Positions 63,941-64,000 of a stretch of 64,000 nucleotides of DNA are shown piece by piece. The notes below the pieces were generated by a model. That model searched no databases. It saw only the letters and a program-made list of their open reading frames with translations, and was not told the origin of the DNA. Source of the stretch: Gigaspora margarita (Eukaryota > Glomeromycota > Glomeromycetes > Diversisporales > Gigasporaceae). The position numbers and the translations under genes were made by a program. Each line of letters begins with the position of its first letter. The first letter of the stretch is position 1. The stretch lies in assembly GCA_009809945.1 (NCBI GenBank), contig WTPW01001094.1, positions 50,333 through 114,332 of the forward strand, written 5' to 3'.

Positions 63941-64000
63941 CGAGTCGATAGCATAGTAGTTGTACTCCCTGTTTAATAACCGTTTTAGTTATAAGATCAT
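63941..64000 (+). mobile_element. Start of a third tRNA-derived SINE head, cut by the window edge
   Basis: GAGTCGATAGCATAGTAGTTGT aligns with the A-box region of the two other heads, split here as GTCGATAGCATAG and TAGTTGTACTCC. The B box is not recognisable before the window ends. Confidence 0.35.

Overview
The window is AT-rich (by eye roughly 70% or more A+T) eukaryotic DNA in which almost everything recognisable is transposon-derived. Two large non-LTR retrotransposons (LINEs), a decayed KRBA2-like integrase gene and several dozen short inverted-repeat elements dominate. The only intact-looking cellular gene is a small secreted, cysteine-containing protein (34880-35326, minus). The LINE domain layout (APE endonuclease, RT, RNase H, CCHC-like C-terminus), the KRBA2-like integrase and the density of palindromic elements fit an early-diverging filamentous fungus such as an arbuscular mycorrhizal fungus (Glomeromycotina). 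That assignment is inference from family resemblance, not from a marker gene.

Layout. 1-7.8 kb: LINE-A on the minus strand, running off the left edge, with ORF1 and ORF2 (endonuclease, RT, RNase H, zinc motif) broken by a few stops and frameshifts and disturbed by two assembly duplications around single N bases. 7.8-34.8 kb: no convincing host gene. It holds a swarm of non-autonomous elements with readable target-site duplications (TSDs), most of them hAT-like (8 bp, termini TAGGG or CAGGG), some TA-inserting and some with 9-bp TSDs, plus a tRNA-derived retroposon, degenerate tandem repeats and a 500-N gap. 34.9-35.3 kb: the secreted-protein gene. 35.7-41.3 kb: more hAT-like elements, then the integrase pseudogene interrupted by small elements, then a 1.05-kb palindromic element with a 9-bp TSD. 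41.9-52.3 kb: a nested stack in which a remnant of a short family holds an array of ~327-bp double palindromes; this holds LINE-B (44086-52140, complete, 16-bp TSD, poly-A tail); and LINE-B's endonuclease holds a 179-bp inverted-repeat element. 52.3-64 kb: further short elements, a 2.2-kb palindrome carrying a later TA-type insertion in one arm, a second large palindrome, and three tRNA-like SINE heads.

The LINEs supply the only autonomous-type enzymes, but both copies are damaged. No transposase that could move the hAT-like, TA-type or 9-bp-TSD elements is encoded here, so these must have been mobilised from elsewhere. Because many insertions are nested with clean TSDs, their relative order can be read directly, and in four cases an empty site can be inferred (from a second copy, from the opposite palindrome arm, or from restoration of a reading frame).
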